From: Mikrocytos mackini
Lineage: Eukaryota > Endomyxa > Ascetosporea > Mikrocytida > Mikrocytiidae
Direction of reading: 5' to 3'
Length of the DNA stretch: 24,318 bases
NCBI GenBank assembly: GCA_030180075.1
Contig: JASNJN010000079.1
Location: forward strand, 1 to 24,318
Shown: piece by piece, positions 1 through 7,717 of the stretch
How positions within the stretch are numbered: position 1 is the first letter of the stretch
Layout of the letters: each line of letters begins with the position of its first letter
Position numbers and translations under genes: made by a program
Notes under the pieces: model-generated
Databases searched by the model: none
What the model saw: only the letters and a program-made list of their open reading frames with translations
What the model was told of the DNA's origin: nothing

Positions 1-290
1 TTTGTTTGTGTATGTTATTTCTTTTCCGGTTTCTTTGGTTTGTGTCTGTTATTCCTTTTCCGGTTTCTTTGGTTTGTGTCTGTTATTCCTTTTCCGGTTT
101 TTTTGGTTTGTGTCTGTTATTCCTTTTCCGTTTTTTTTGGTTTGTTTGTGTTTTTTTCCGTTTCTTTTGTTTGTGTCTGTTATGTGATTCCGGTTTCTTT
201 TGTTTTTTTTCTGTTTTTTTCCGTTTCTTTTGTTTGTGTATGTTATTTCTTTTCCGGTTTCTTTGGTTTGTTTATGTTATTTCTTTTATC
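1..290. repeat. 34-bp pyrimidine-rich minisatellite
   Basis: Imperfect tandem repeat with a unit of about 34 bp, built on the core GGTTTGTGTCTGTTATTCC followed by TTTTCCGGTTTCTTT. The first copies are nearly identical; later ones drift and include T-rich and shortened units. The array is cut by the window start, so its full size is unknown. The plus strand is almost purine-free apart from G. It has no stop codons in any plus frame, so apparent Phe/Val/Cys-rich reading frames here are artefacts. The unit length is not a multiple of three, so the same peptide appears in shifted frames. Confidence 0.9.
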
Positions 291-501
291 GTGTGTACTG
301 TTGTTATGGCTGTTTGGGCGGGGTATAGTTGGGAGTAGTGGGAGGTCTTTCTTCTGCTTATTCTCCGTCATATAGTTTCTGAAATTTAAATTTTTAAATT
401 TACAAATTTTGATTTATAAAACATACCCCGCCTTTTTGAAAACTACGGATAACAACAATGGGTTTACAAACCATAACACGTAGCCCCATTTAATATAATG
501 G

Positions 502-720
502 CTATAAGTGGTCAAATATATGGCAACATAGTTTTAAAGAGAACAGAGTAATAAGAAGGATAATACAAATTATAGCTACAACAAATGTATTAATAAACTT
601 TAAAATATCCATACCAGAAACAACAAACATTGAAAACGCCTGCAAAAATTCTATTTCTGGTGGGCCTCCTAATTTAACCCATTTTCTTTTACAAATGTTA
701 ATTTTATAGTAAAATTTATT
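502..720 (-). CDS. small transmembrane ORF or remnant of a membrane-protein gene
   Basis: An open frame runs on the minus strand from just after a stop at 721-723 to a TAG at 502-504 (72 codons). The only ATG is at 628-630, giving a 42-residue peptide that starts MFVVSGMDILKF. It contains one strong hydrophobic helix of about 22 residues (TFVVAIICIILLITLF region) and a short Cys/His-containing tail. In-frame sequence before the ATG (KWVKLGGPPEIEF) also looks protein-like. The layout resembles the C-terminal membrane anchor of P2 and P3 in this window. It is either a real micro-protein or the 3' end of a truncated relative. No function is assigned. Confidence 0.35.
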   Translation of the reverse strand, partial: NKFYYKINICKRKWVKLGGPPEIEFLQAFSMFVVSGMDILKFINTFVVAIICIILLITLFSLKLCCHIFDHL

Positions 721-732
721 TTACCACGTATT

Positions 733-1668
733 ATGTTAGTTATTGGCATTATATTCTCCTATATAATCCTTATAAATGGCAAACCATTTGAGTGTTCTAT
801 GTTGATTGAAGGTGGTTATTTTGAAAAGTTATTTTCCATTTTCACCATTCAAATAGATTTACACAACACTAAAACCCTAGATGTCAAAAGGGGGATTATA
901 AAAAAGATAATGATTCACGAAAAGCAGTTCTCTGCCAATCTACTTCACATTGAACCTAATTCCCGCAGTTTGAATATTAGAATCAAACAGCAAAATGCCC
1001 ATATGATACCGACTCTAATTCGAGTAGGAACAACAAAATATCAAAGGACAACTCTGTTGAACTTCACAACAAAAATAAAGCATATTTCGAATATATTCAA
1101 GCTTCAATGGAGGAATATCATGTCAGCAACCGGAACATCACCAAAAGATGTTTTAAAGTTTAAGCTAGGAATTCCAATAGGGAAGGATGAGCTATTATAT
1201 GGCGATGGAAAATATACATACATTCCGATGGCCTCCAATAACATCTATAAGACAATTGTCTACATTGAGTTTTCTATAGAGAGAAACAAAATGGGAAGAA
1301 TCGCCCTAAAAACTAATGGAGTTTTTAATTATATGAACAACATCAATATTCGTTGCATAGAAAAGATCGGGAAAATCGAAAATGACAGATTTGAGGACAA
1401 CAAACATCAAGAGCCACTGATAATTACGGTCATACCAGAATACATAGAAAAAGCTATAAATAACAGAACTACCAAAGTCAAGAAATCCAAAATACCCCCG
1501 AAAACATCAATAAAGGTAGAAAATAGGGAACTTTGTGTTTTCATTGGAGAAAAAATGATTGGGCTTCAAAGTTATGAAAACTGTGACGGAAGTGCGAACA
1601 GAACTAAAAATACAATCAAACATAAGGAATTCGCTACAAGTTTTATAAAGGTTTATGCGATTAATTAA
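733..1668 (+). CDS. P1, secreted protein of unknown family
   Basis: 311-residue protein. Residues 1-16 form a hydrophobic signal peptide (MLVIGIIFSYIILING), and there is no later membrane helix, so a secreted or lumenal protein is expected. The body is rich in Ile, Lys and Asn, with only four Cys and several N-glycosylation-type sequons (for example NRT, NFT). An AAATTT box lies at 712-717, about 15 bp before the ATG. I do not recognise the family. A stretch near residues 148-195 (IP..KDE...YTYIPM then IEFS and MGRI) can be matched to stretches in P3 and P2, which suggests distant paralogy. Given the likely parasitic lifestyle, a role at the cell surface or host interface is an inference only. 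Confidence 0.75.
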   Translation: MLVIGIIFSYIILINGKPFECSMLIEGGYFEKLFSIFTIQIDLHNTKTLDVKRGIIKKIMIHEKQFSANLLHIEPNSRSLNIRIKQQNAHMIPTLIRVGTTKYQRTTLLNFTTKIKHISNIFKLQWRNIMSATGTSPKDVLKFKLGIPIGKDELLYGDGKYTYIPMASNNIYKTIVYIEFSIERNKMGRIALKTNGVFNYMNNINIRCIEKIGKIENDRFEDNKHQEPLIITVIPEYIEKAINNRTTKVKKSKIPPKTSIKVENRELCVFIGEKMIGLQSYENCDGSANRTKNTIKHKEFATSFIKVYAIN

Positions 1669-1787
1669 TTAATGTTTATAAATATGTTTTAAGCAGAATA
1701 AAACGTTACTTGTTATCGAATAATGAGAAACGTTGAAAAGAACGAATAGAGAATAGATTAAAGGTTAAACAGGTTTAAAAAGTTTTT

Positions 1788-1792
1788 AAAAA
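1788..1792 (-). terminator. Pol III oligo-T terminator of tRNA-Gln
   Basis: Five T residues on the minus strand directly follow the discriminator end of the tRNA. Oligo-T is the standard RNA polymerase III stop. Confidence 0.7.
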
Positions 1793-1863
1793 GGACCCAC
1801 AGGGATTCGAACCCTGGTATTCGGAATCAGAATCCGATATGCTAACCACTACATCATGGGTCC
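1793..1863 (-). tRNA. tRNA-Gln (anticodon CTG)
   Basis: 71-nt tRNA read on the minus strand. The acceptor stem GGACCCA pairs with TGGGTCC (7/7). The D stem is ATGT/GCAT, with the loop AGTGGTTA. The anticodon stem is TCGGA/TCCGA around the loop TTCTGAT, giving anticodon CTG, which reads CAG (Gln). The T stem is CAGGG/CCCTG with the loop TTCGAAT. The internal A box (TGTAGTGGTTAGCA region) and B box (GGTTCGAATCC) are intact. There is no intron and CCA is not encoded, as expected for a eukaryotic nuclear tRNA. It lies between P1 and the nucleoside monophosphate kinase. Confidence 0.96.
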
Positions 1864-2022
1864 TGAATTTAAAAATACCCGCTTATATCATATAGAGTTC
1901 AATATAACCCAAGGACTTTAGCGGGGAAAACAAACGGCGTTGGTTACCGGAGTAAATTTTAAATTTGGTAATAGTTGGCATTAAATTATAAAGATCTACA
2001 AAAGTTCTACAAAAAAATACAA

Positions 2023-2583
2023 ATGCAAATTGTGTTCCTATTCGGTAAACCCGGTTCAGGGAAATCTACAGTATCAAACTACATCAAGAAACATGTAGAA
2101 GTCGACTATTTTGCTGTTAGGGATCTATTTCGGGAACTCTCCAAGGACGAGGAAAATCCACTTTACAAGAAAATAAACGACATCATCTCTAACGGGAATT
2201 TAGTATCGGACGAGCTAGTATTCGAAGTTTTAGTTAATAAGATAACAAGTATAAGTGCTAAAACCCCTGACACGAAATTATTAATCGACGGATTTCCAAG
2301 AACACTTCCTCAATTCAAGCTATTCCTCGACAAATTCGGCAATGATTACAAAGTGGTTTATTTGGCTGTTTCTAATGAAATAGCTATAGAAAGGTTGTCG
2401 ATTAGAAACACGGGCAGAGCAGACGACCGGGTCGAAATAATCAAAAAGAGAATGGATGTCTATAGGAATTTGACTGATGAAGTAATCAAAGAACTAAAAA
2501 ATATCAATGAAATAGACGCTTCAAAAGATGTGAATGGCGTAGAAGAGCAGATAGCAGAGATTCTTGAGAAGCTTTATAATTAA
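2023..2583 (+). CDS. UMP-CMP kinase / adenylate kinase, short form
   Basis: 186-residue nucleoside monophosphate kinase that transfers phosphate from ATP to UMP, CMP or AMP. Visible motifs: P-loop GKPGSGKST (residues 8-16), NMP-binding RDLFREL (33-39), substrate-binding DGFPRT (89-94), and the short LID segment RNTGRADDR (128-136) followed by a KKR helix. The short LID and length match cytosolic AK1/UMP-CMP kinases; the motifs do not settle the substrate. The C-terminal IDASKDVNGV fits the UMP-CMP kinase pattern. The ATG at 2023 is chosen because the P-loop strand starts at once; an in-frame extension upstream would need a TTG start. The stop codon is separated by one base from the convergent Rqc2 stop. 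For a parasite that salvages nucleotides this is a core enzyme. Confidence 0.9.
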   Translation: MQIVFLFGKPGSGKSTVSNYIKKHVEVDYFAVRDLFRELSKDEENPLYKKINDIISNGNLVSDELVFEVLVNKITSISAKTPDTKLLIDGFPRTLPQFKLFLDKFGNDYKVVYLAVSNEIAIERLSIRNTGRADDRVEIIKKRMDVYRNLTDEVIKELKNINEIDASKDVNGVEEQIAEILEKLYN

Positions 2584-2584
2584 A

Positions 2585-5104
2585 TTACTCGATCACTCGA
2601 ACGGTTACACTATCAATCAGACAACTGATTTCTTCGGCGGGGTTCAATTTATGGATGAGTTCCTTTACCGAGTCAGATTTGGCCTCCTTTAAAAATAAGC
2701 TTTTTATTTTCTTGAACGACTCGTTCCTTTTATCCTTTCCCTTTATCAACCGCACTTTATACTCAAAGCCACTCAAGGAAGAAATTGGCCCTACCATCAA
2801 CATGACACACGAGTATTGAGTGTTGTCATCGTGGAATCTGTCTAGTATTGTAGAGTAGTCGAATTCCAGAAACTCTATATTCTTTTGGATAAACTTGGAC
2901 TCTTCTTCCGCATTCCTATGATAAAACCTTTTGTTGGATTTTGCGCTTGCCATTTGGTACGCATGTTTAGTAGCCTCTTTTTTCTTCTTCTCCATTTTTT
3001 TGGGCTTGAATCCGAGAAGGGCCATTTCAAAAATCTGATCGTCTGTATCTTCGGTTATTTCCCACCCTTTCTTTTCTTTGCTTATTTTGTTAGACTGTCT
3101 GAGATCTTCTAGTTGTTTGAGGAAATTTTTGGGATCAAGTTGTTTGTTTCCCTGTTTATCAGTTGGGTCTTCGATCTTTTCCTCCTTTTTTGATGTATTA
3201 TTCTTAGAATCGAAGCTTTGTCTTCTTCCTTGGTCATATTCATTACCAAGGTTCTCCAACTTCTTCATGTAATTGATGTTCTTGAAGGAACCTTCTTTCG
3301 CCCCTTCTTTTATAAACAATAAACCACAACCGAACTCAAGCTTGTCTTCGTTGTTTACGTCAAGTTTATAATATGTTTTCTCTCCCATGACACTCACGCT
3401 TCCTTTCTGCAAATACTCTCCGCTCTTCGCTGTTTTTCTCACTTGATCCTTCTTTATACTATAGGCCTCGTTTGAAAGGACGCCTCTTTTCCACGATGTA
3501 CTATAAATTACGGAGGATATTGCAGCCTGAACCCTAGAAACGACGTCACTTTCTTTATTCAAGCACTTTCCTATGACAAAAGGAGCCCCGTGTGTGTTTG
3601 AATGAAAAAAGAGGTCGTTATCAGTAAAATACTTGTTTAACAAAGAAATATTCTGCCCTGAGTCCTTCCCAATTAGAACCAACTTGTTACTTGATGTCAT
3701 AAACCACTTGTATTTCTCGAACCAGAACTTTTTTCTCTTGTTGTTTTTCTGCAGTGTAATCTTTCCTTTTTTGTCGTTTCCTATTTTGTTCAACTTTTTA
3801 TCGGTAAGTTCGAAGAGTTTGTCTTTGTGCTCCTCGATGCTCTTTAATTTGTTGATTAATTTTCTTCTTGTGCCATAGATCTTGCTCAATGTTAGGTTTA
3901 GATCATACTTTTCATTCAGCACTTCAATGGCATATTTATGTTTGGAGGGTCGAACAAAACATACATTTAAAAAGAAATGGTGGCTGTTAACTCCGTCGAC
4001 ACTTGTTTTAAAGTTAAGAAGCCCTTCGTTGTGTTTTTCGTCGACTAGTTTCGCAAACCCACTCTTTCCCTCTTCGATTAGCCCTCGCGCCAAATCGTCA
4101 ATACACGAGAAATTCTCCTCAAAACATTTAGCGTCTTCGTCTAATCCCGTAATATTCTTTTGAAGTTCGTTTATTCTTGCATTTATCTTTTTCACCAACG
4201 TTTCATTCTTTTTGTTCATATCCTTGTCTACTTTTGTCATTCTCTTCTCGATGATCCTTGAATCGAGGAACTCATAATAGCTCGACAATACATTATTGTA
4301 ATCATCGAAGGCCAGATATTTTTCATCTCCTTTTGCAAATGAGTTTTCTTTTTCATTAAAAACAAAATCCTCTGAACTTTCAAAGCCTGTTTTATTAAAG
4401 GAAGAACCACTATTCAGATTAATAAAGCACCCGTACGAAACAAGATTGTCTTCAATGAAGCGGGTGTAGTATTTCAAAGGGTTCTTGTTATGAGTGTATT
4501 CATTTAGAACAGAATCAACATCTTCTGATTCACATCGTTTAAGAATATCCTCGGATACTATCTTGTAATTCTTGTGTCTATTCTCATTGAACTTCTCAAT
4601 CAACATAGGTAGTGGGTATGAGCTGCCTTTGGCGAAACCAGAATCCGACAGTTTGAACTTCCTCCATAGGTCCAGAATCTGTAAGTCATCCTTGTGGGTC
4701 AATATTATGTTCCCAGTACTGTAAAATTCCAAATACAAGTCGTAGTCTTTGTCGCTTTCACCGCTCAATTTTCGCTGGAGAGTTATTTTGATTATTTTGT
4801 TGTTTCGAACAGTTTGGACATTGACCACGTGAAGACCCGAGAGTGTCTTTCTTAGCCTCTGTACGAAATTGTCTGTTAATGGCTTTGTGTCGAAAGATTT
4901 ATCGGTTGTGTATAAAGATGCCCCTATGTTTAGTATTAGGTTGATATTCCTTGGGTGGTTGAAAAACTTGAATACATATCTGTTCTTCGGCTTGCACGCG
5001 TTTATATTCAACAATCTAGACCCTTTTATAAATTTCATGTAGTGGGTTATCAGATGAATATCCATTATATCCATACGGTTCTTGTATTGGTTCTGAGGAG
5101 GCAT
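2585..5104 (-). CDS. Rqc2/NEMF (NFACT) ribosome quality control factor
   Basis: 839-residue NFACT protein. This family binds the peptidyl-tRNA-blocked 60S subunit and recruits the Listerin/Ltn1 ubiquitin ligase; in yeast it also directs CAT tailing. Domain order: NFACT-N (about 10-220, with the family Asp kept at residue 15 in MDIMDIHLI), a middle helical coiled-coil part (about 285-455), NFACT-R (459-580, with FWFEKYKWF, GKDSGQN and FFHSNTHGAP), a Lys-rich linker containing EMALLG, and NFACT-C (about 755-839, with EYKVRLIKG). The Asp-Arg pair needed for CAT tailing appears as Asn-Lys (residues 102-103). Length is somewhat below human NEMF (about 1,076). The start lies 31 bp from the divergent P2 start. 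An internal Met11 is a possible alternative start. Confidence 0.93.
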   Translation of the reverse strand: MPPQNQYKNRMDIMDIHLITHYMKFIKGSRLLNINACKPKNRYVFKFFNHPRNINLILNIGASLYTTDKSFDTKPLTDNFVQRLRKTLSGLHVVNVQTVRNNKIIKITLQRKLSGESDKDYDLYLEFYSTGNIILTHKDDLQILDLWRKFKLSDSGFAKGSSYPLPMLIEKFNENRHKNYKIVSEDILKRCESEDVDSVLNEYTHNKNPLKYYTRFIEDNLVSYGCFINLNSGSSFNKTGFESSEDFVFNEKENSFAKGDEKYLAFDDYNNVLSSYYEFLDSRIIEKRMTKVDKDMNKKNETLVKKINARINELQKNITGLDEDAKCFEENFSCIDDLARGLIEEGKSGFAKLVDEKHNEGLLNFKTSVDGVNSHHFFLNVCFVRPSKHKYAIEVLNEKYDLNLTLSKIYGTRRKLINKLKSIEEHKDKLFELTDKKLNKIGNDKKGKITLQKNNKRKKFWFEKYKWFMTSSNKLVLIGKDSGQNISLLNKYFTDNDLFFHSNTHGAPFVIGKCLNKESDVVSRVQAAISSVIYSTSWKRGVLSNEAYSIKKDQVRKTAKSGEYLQKGSVSVMGEKTYYKLDVNNEDKLEFGCGLLFIKEGAKEGSFKNINYMKKLENLGNEYDQGRRQSFDSKNNTSKKEEKIEDPTDKQGNKQLDPKNFLKQLEDLRQSNKISKEKKGWEITEDTDDQIFEMALLGFKPKKMEKKKKEATKHAYQMASAKSNKRFYHRNAEEESKFIQKNIEFLEFDYSTILDRFHDDNTQYSCVMLMVGPISSLSGFEYKVRLIKGKDKRNESFKKIKSLFLKEAKSDSVKELIHKLNPAEEISCLIDSVTVRVIE

Positions 5105-5135
5105 TTTGTGATTTTGAAAATTAAAAATTTATAAA
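5105..5135. promoter_or_regulatory. 31-bp divergent intergenic spacer with AAATTT box
   Basis: The whole space between the start codons of the Rqc2 homologue (minus) and P2 (plus). It holds a self-complementary AAATTT at 5125-5130, usable on both strands. AAATTT-like signals just before start codons are described for microsporidia. The 5' leaders of both mRNAs must be very short or overlap the other gene. Confidence 0.55.
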
Positions 5136-6089
5136 ATGCAGGTAAGCGTCAGTTCGATGATGTTCGCTTCGTTATTCTTTCAGATGGTATTACTTACGGA
5201 TAACAACTCCATAGAATTGGTGGATAAGAAAATCTCACTGGTTCTCCTCGAAATTTCACAAAAAACACCGGAAATTGTCGAAGCAACCGTCATATTACTG
5301 AATGCCTCCAAAAAAACTTATATCGACCCACATTTAGAGTACCATACAACAGAACGCACAATGCATGCCCAAGGGAAGAAAATAAAAGGAGTGCAGCACA
5401 CTATCCTACTCACGATACCCACTCAGCCCACGTTTCGAGCTACATATACAATAAGCCAAAGTTTGGAAAACTTTCTGAAGCTCTATTTCAATAAATCCGA
5501 TGAACTCGCTAATTCCAAACTTCCTCTCTTACTAGATTGGTTGAAAGAGAATTCTACATCACAAGACTACAACACATTTGAACGGGACATAAAATATGAA
5601 CACTGTTCGCCCACAGTAAACACAAAGGAATTGGCTGGAGATATATCGCTTGAGTACCGGCCCGAACACAACAACGTAAAGAATTCTTGTTCCCGATTGA
5701 AATGTAACTTCTATGAAGGTAAACTAAAGCCATATTCTTTTATCACCACAAATAGAGATATAATATTTCAAGATTTAAGCGAAAGCGTTATTAAGATGTA
5801 TTTAGTGGTGGAGTACTCTTTTAGTCTCTCCGGGAAAAGCATGGGCAGAATAAATGACCTGACCAGATATTTCGAAGAACGGATAAAAGTCGATACAACC
5901 ACTTCGGTATCAACGACAGGAATGTTCAAACAGCTCTTGATAATTGAAAGCATTAAAGTAGCTACTTTCTTCTTAACTACCTTAGTTTTGATATATTTCC
6001 TTTTCTTCAAGAAAAACAGATCGTATCCGGGTTATAAACTTGAAAAGATGAAACAGAGATTAAAAAACAAACTGGCGAAAACAGTCTAA
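5136..6089 (+). CDS. P2, type I membrane protein of unknown family
   Basis: 317 residues. The N-terminus is a hydrophobic signal sequence (MQVSVSSMMFASLFFQMVLL). A long extracytoplasmic domain contains four Cys, paired near residues 152 and 181-187, and several sequons such as NST and NKS. A single helix at about 273-291 (VATFFLTTLVLIYFLFF) is followed by a 26-residue strongly basic tail, so N-out/C-in topology is expected. A segment ending IKMYLVVEYSFS...MGRI resembles IYKTIVYIEFS...MGRI in P1. No known domain is recognised. The next gene, P3, has the same orientation and architecture. The ATG at 5136 is fixed by the tight divergent spacer. Confidence 0.8.
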   Translation: MQVSVSSMMFASLFFQMVLLTDNNSIELVDKKISLVLLEISQKTPEIVEATVILLNASKKTYIDPHLEYHTTERTMHAQGKKIKGVQHTILLTIPTQPTFRATYTISQSLENFLKLYFNKSDELANSKLPLLLDWLKENSTSQDYNTFERDIKYEHCSPTVNTKELAGDISLEYRPEHNNVKNSCSRLKCNFYEGKLKPYSFITTNRDIIFQDLSESVIKMYLVVEYSFSLSGKSMGRINDLTRYFEERIKVDTTTSVSTTGMFKQLLIIESIKVATFFLTTLVLIYFLFFKKNRSYPGYKLEKMKQRLKNKLAKTV

Positions 6090-6318
6090 AGTCGAAATTT
6101 AGAGTATTACCAAAATAATGTGCTGGGTGTATAAACGCAGCAACTTTAATACGCTGTCTTAAAATATAATTATTTCATATGTGTAAATATAAATGTAATA
6201 TTAATTTATATAGAGCTCATATTTTACATTTATTTGTTTTAAAATGTTTCGAGGAAAGTATTCAAATGGCTAAATAAAATTAATACAGATATACTTAAAT
6301 TGGAAACAACAAAATTGA
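6090..6318. other. AT-rich spacer between P2 and P3
   Basis: About 80 percent A+T with no reading frame or structured repeat visible. It ends in AAATTGG about 20 bp before the P3 start, a weak form of the AAATTT start signal. Confidence 0.4.
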
Positions 6319-7347
6319 ATGTTCGCTTTAAATTTTATGTTATTTGCAACTTTATATAAATCGTGCGCAATAGTAATATCTTGTGTGTTGGTATCTTCCC
6401 ATGGAACACCAGGTGCTCAACTCCAACAACTCTGTTTGCTCCCACTTTCTCACAAAAACAAACAACAATATAACAATTACTATGTCTTTACTCTGTTTAC
6501 ACTCTATCATGAGAACGATAATCTTAAATTCGAGAAGTTTTCCCTATTCATTTGGAAATTCAGCACTAAAAGCCGAGACTCCCTTCTCAGTCAAACTCAA
6601 ATTCTGCATGAAGATTTGAATCACAGGAAAATAATGGTGCATTTAAGTTCAATAGAAACGACTGTTGATACCTACACAACATTCAAAACTAGCTATGGAT
6701 TTCGGTACAAGGAAAGCGAGAAGTTTTCAAATCCTTTGTATTTCCCTGTCTATAAGATGAAAGATATTCCGTTCAATGTGAAAGAGCAACACCCAAACCA
6801 TCCTTTTTATATGTACATACCAGTTAGCCTGAAAGAATATCCCGTAGTTTTGGCACTGAGTCTACAATTATCTGATACCAGAGAAGTAACTATGTCTATT
6901 GTTTCTTTGTATATAACAAAAAAGGACGATCTTTCATTTAAAAGCTTCCCATGCATCTTAATCCAGAACAAGAGATTCTATGGCGAATTAAAGTCTTTGC
7001 TTGAAAAAGTTGTTATAAAACATATCCCGACTCCATCTAATAGGAATAAAGCCACGTTGGAAAGAAATATTGATGTTAGGCTATTTGGTGGTATCGGGTC
7101 TTTGTTTAAATATGCCAAAAATTCCGAACAACTTGTGGTGAAATTTTATCGGAATAAAGTTCGACTTACAAGTGATAAGTACATTACAAGTGGTGCGGGG
7201 AAGCAAAGTTTCTGGGACGTGGGTAAAAGAAAAGAAGATTATTCTTATGTTCAGGTTATTTTACTCGGCGTGTTTCTAATCATTTGTTTGTCAACATTGC
7301 TTGTTTTTATTATGGTGATGTCTCATTTGAACAAAGAAGAATGCTGA
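6319..7347 (+). CDS. P3, type I membrane protein of unknown family
   Basis: 342 residues. Hydrophobic N-terminal region to about residue 26 (ends CVLVSSHG), consistent with a signal peptide. A lumenal/extracellular domain of about 280 residues follows, then one transmembrane helix at about 311-334 (VQVILLGVFLIICLSTLLVF) and an 8-residue tail ending NKEEC. The stretch DIPFNVKEQHPN then FYMYIPV aligns without gaps with GIPIGKDELLYG then YTYIPM of P1. This suggests that P1 and P3, and less clearly P2, are divergent paralogues. No known family is recognised. A second Met at residue 7 could be the start without changing the prediction. Ends in TGA. Confidence 0.8.
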   Translation: MFALNFMLFATLYKSCAIVISCVLVSSHGTPGAQLQQLCLLPLSHKNKQQYNNYYVFTLFTLYHENDNLKFEKFSLFIWKFSTKSRDSLLSQTQILHEDLNHRKIMVHLSSIETTVDTYTTFKTSYGFRYKESEKFSNPLYFPVYKMKDIPFNVKEQHPNHPFYMYIPVSLKEYPVVLALSLQLSDTREVTMSIVSLYITKKDDLSFKSFPCILIQNKRFYGELKSLLEKVVIKHIPTPSNRNKATLERNIDVRLFGGIGSLFKYAKNSEQLVVKFYRNKVRLTSDKYITSGAGKQSFWDVGKRKEDYSYVQVILLGVFLIICLSTLLVFIMVMSHLNKEEC

Positions 7348-7717
7348 ATTAACTAATTTGCTTGTATTCATGTAATTTACGTCATATTAACTATTCATTT
7401 ATGTTATAGTGTCTTTATAAGTAGTGTGGGAATAGTTGTGGTCTGAACATTTTTTTGAACTTTTTAAAATCAGCTGTTAAATCGTTAAATAACTAACAGC
7501 AGCAAATAATATAATTGTATCGCCCAAAATACACTACGATTTAAAATAATATTGCCAGGGGTTTGTCGGTTTTAGACAAATGTTTTGGATGTTTTCGTTC
7601 ATTTTCCACATAACGTCAAAAATAGATGTAAACTGACCTACAATCCTTTAAAAATTTTGTTTATATTTAACAACCCAGTTCAATTTATTTATTACTGCTA
7701 ATTCTAGCCGTGTTCTT
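7348..7717. other. 370-bp spacer between convergent P3 and TBC genes
   Basis: AT-rich and non-coding on both strands as far as I can read. There is an imperfect stem around 7471-7504 (CAGCTGTTAAAT and ATAACTAACAGCAG). No repeat family or RNA gene is recognised. Confidence 0.4.

Noticed and set aside
2-375. Three overlapping Phe/Val-rich reading frames of 61-111 codons
   Set aside because: They are translations of the tandem repeat in each frame; the 34-bp unit shifts frame at every copy.
1975-2022. Upstream in-frame extension of the kinase beginning with TTG
   Set aside because: Non-ATG start; the P-loop strand begins right after the ATG at 2023 as in homologues.
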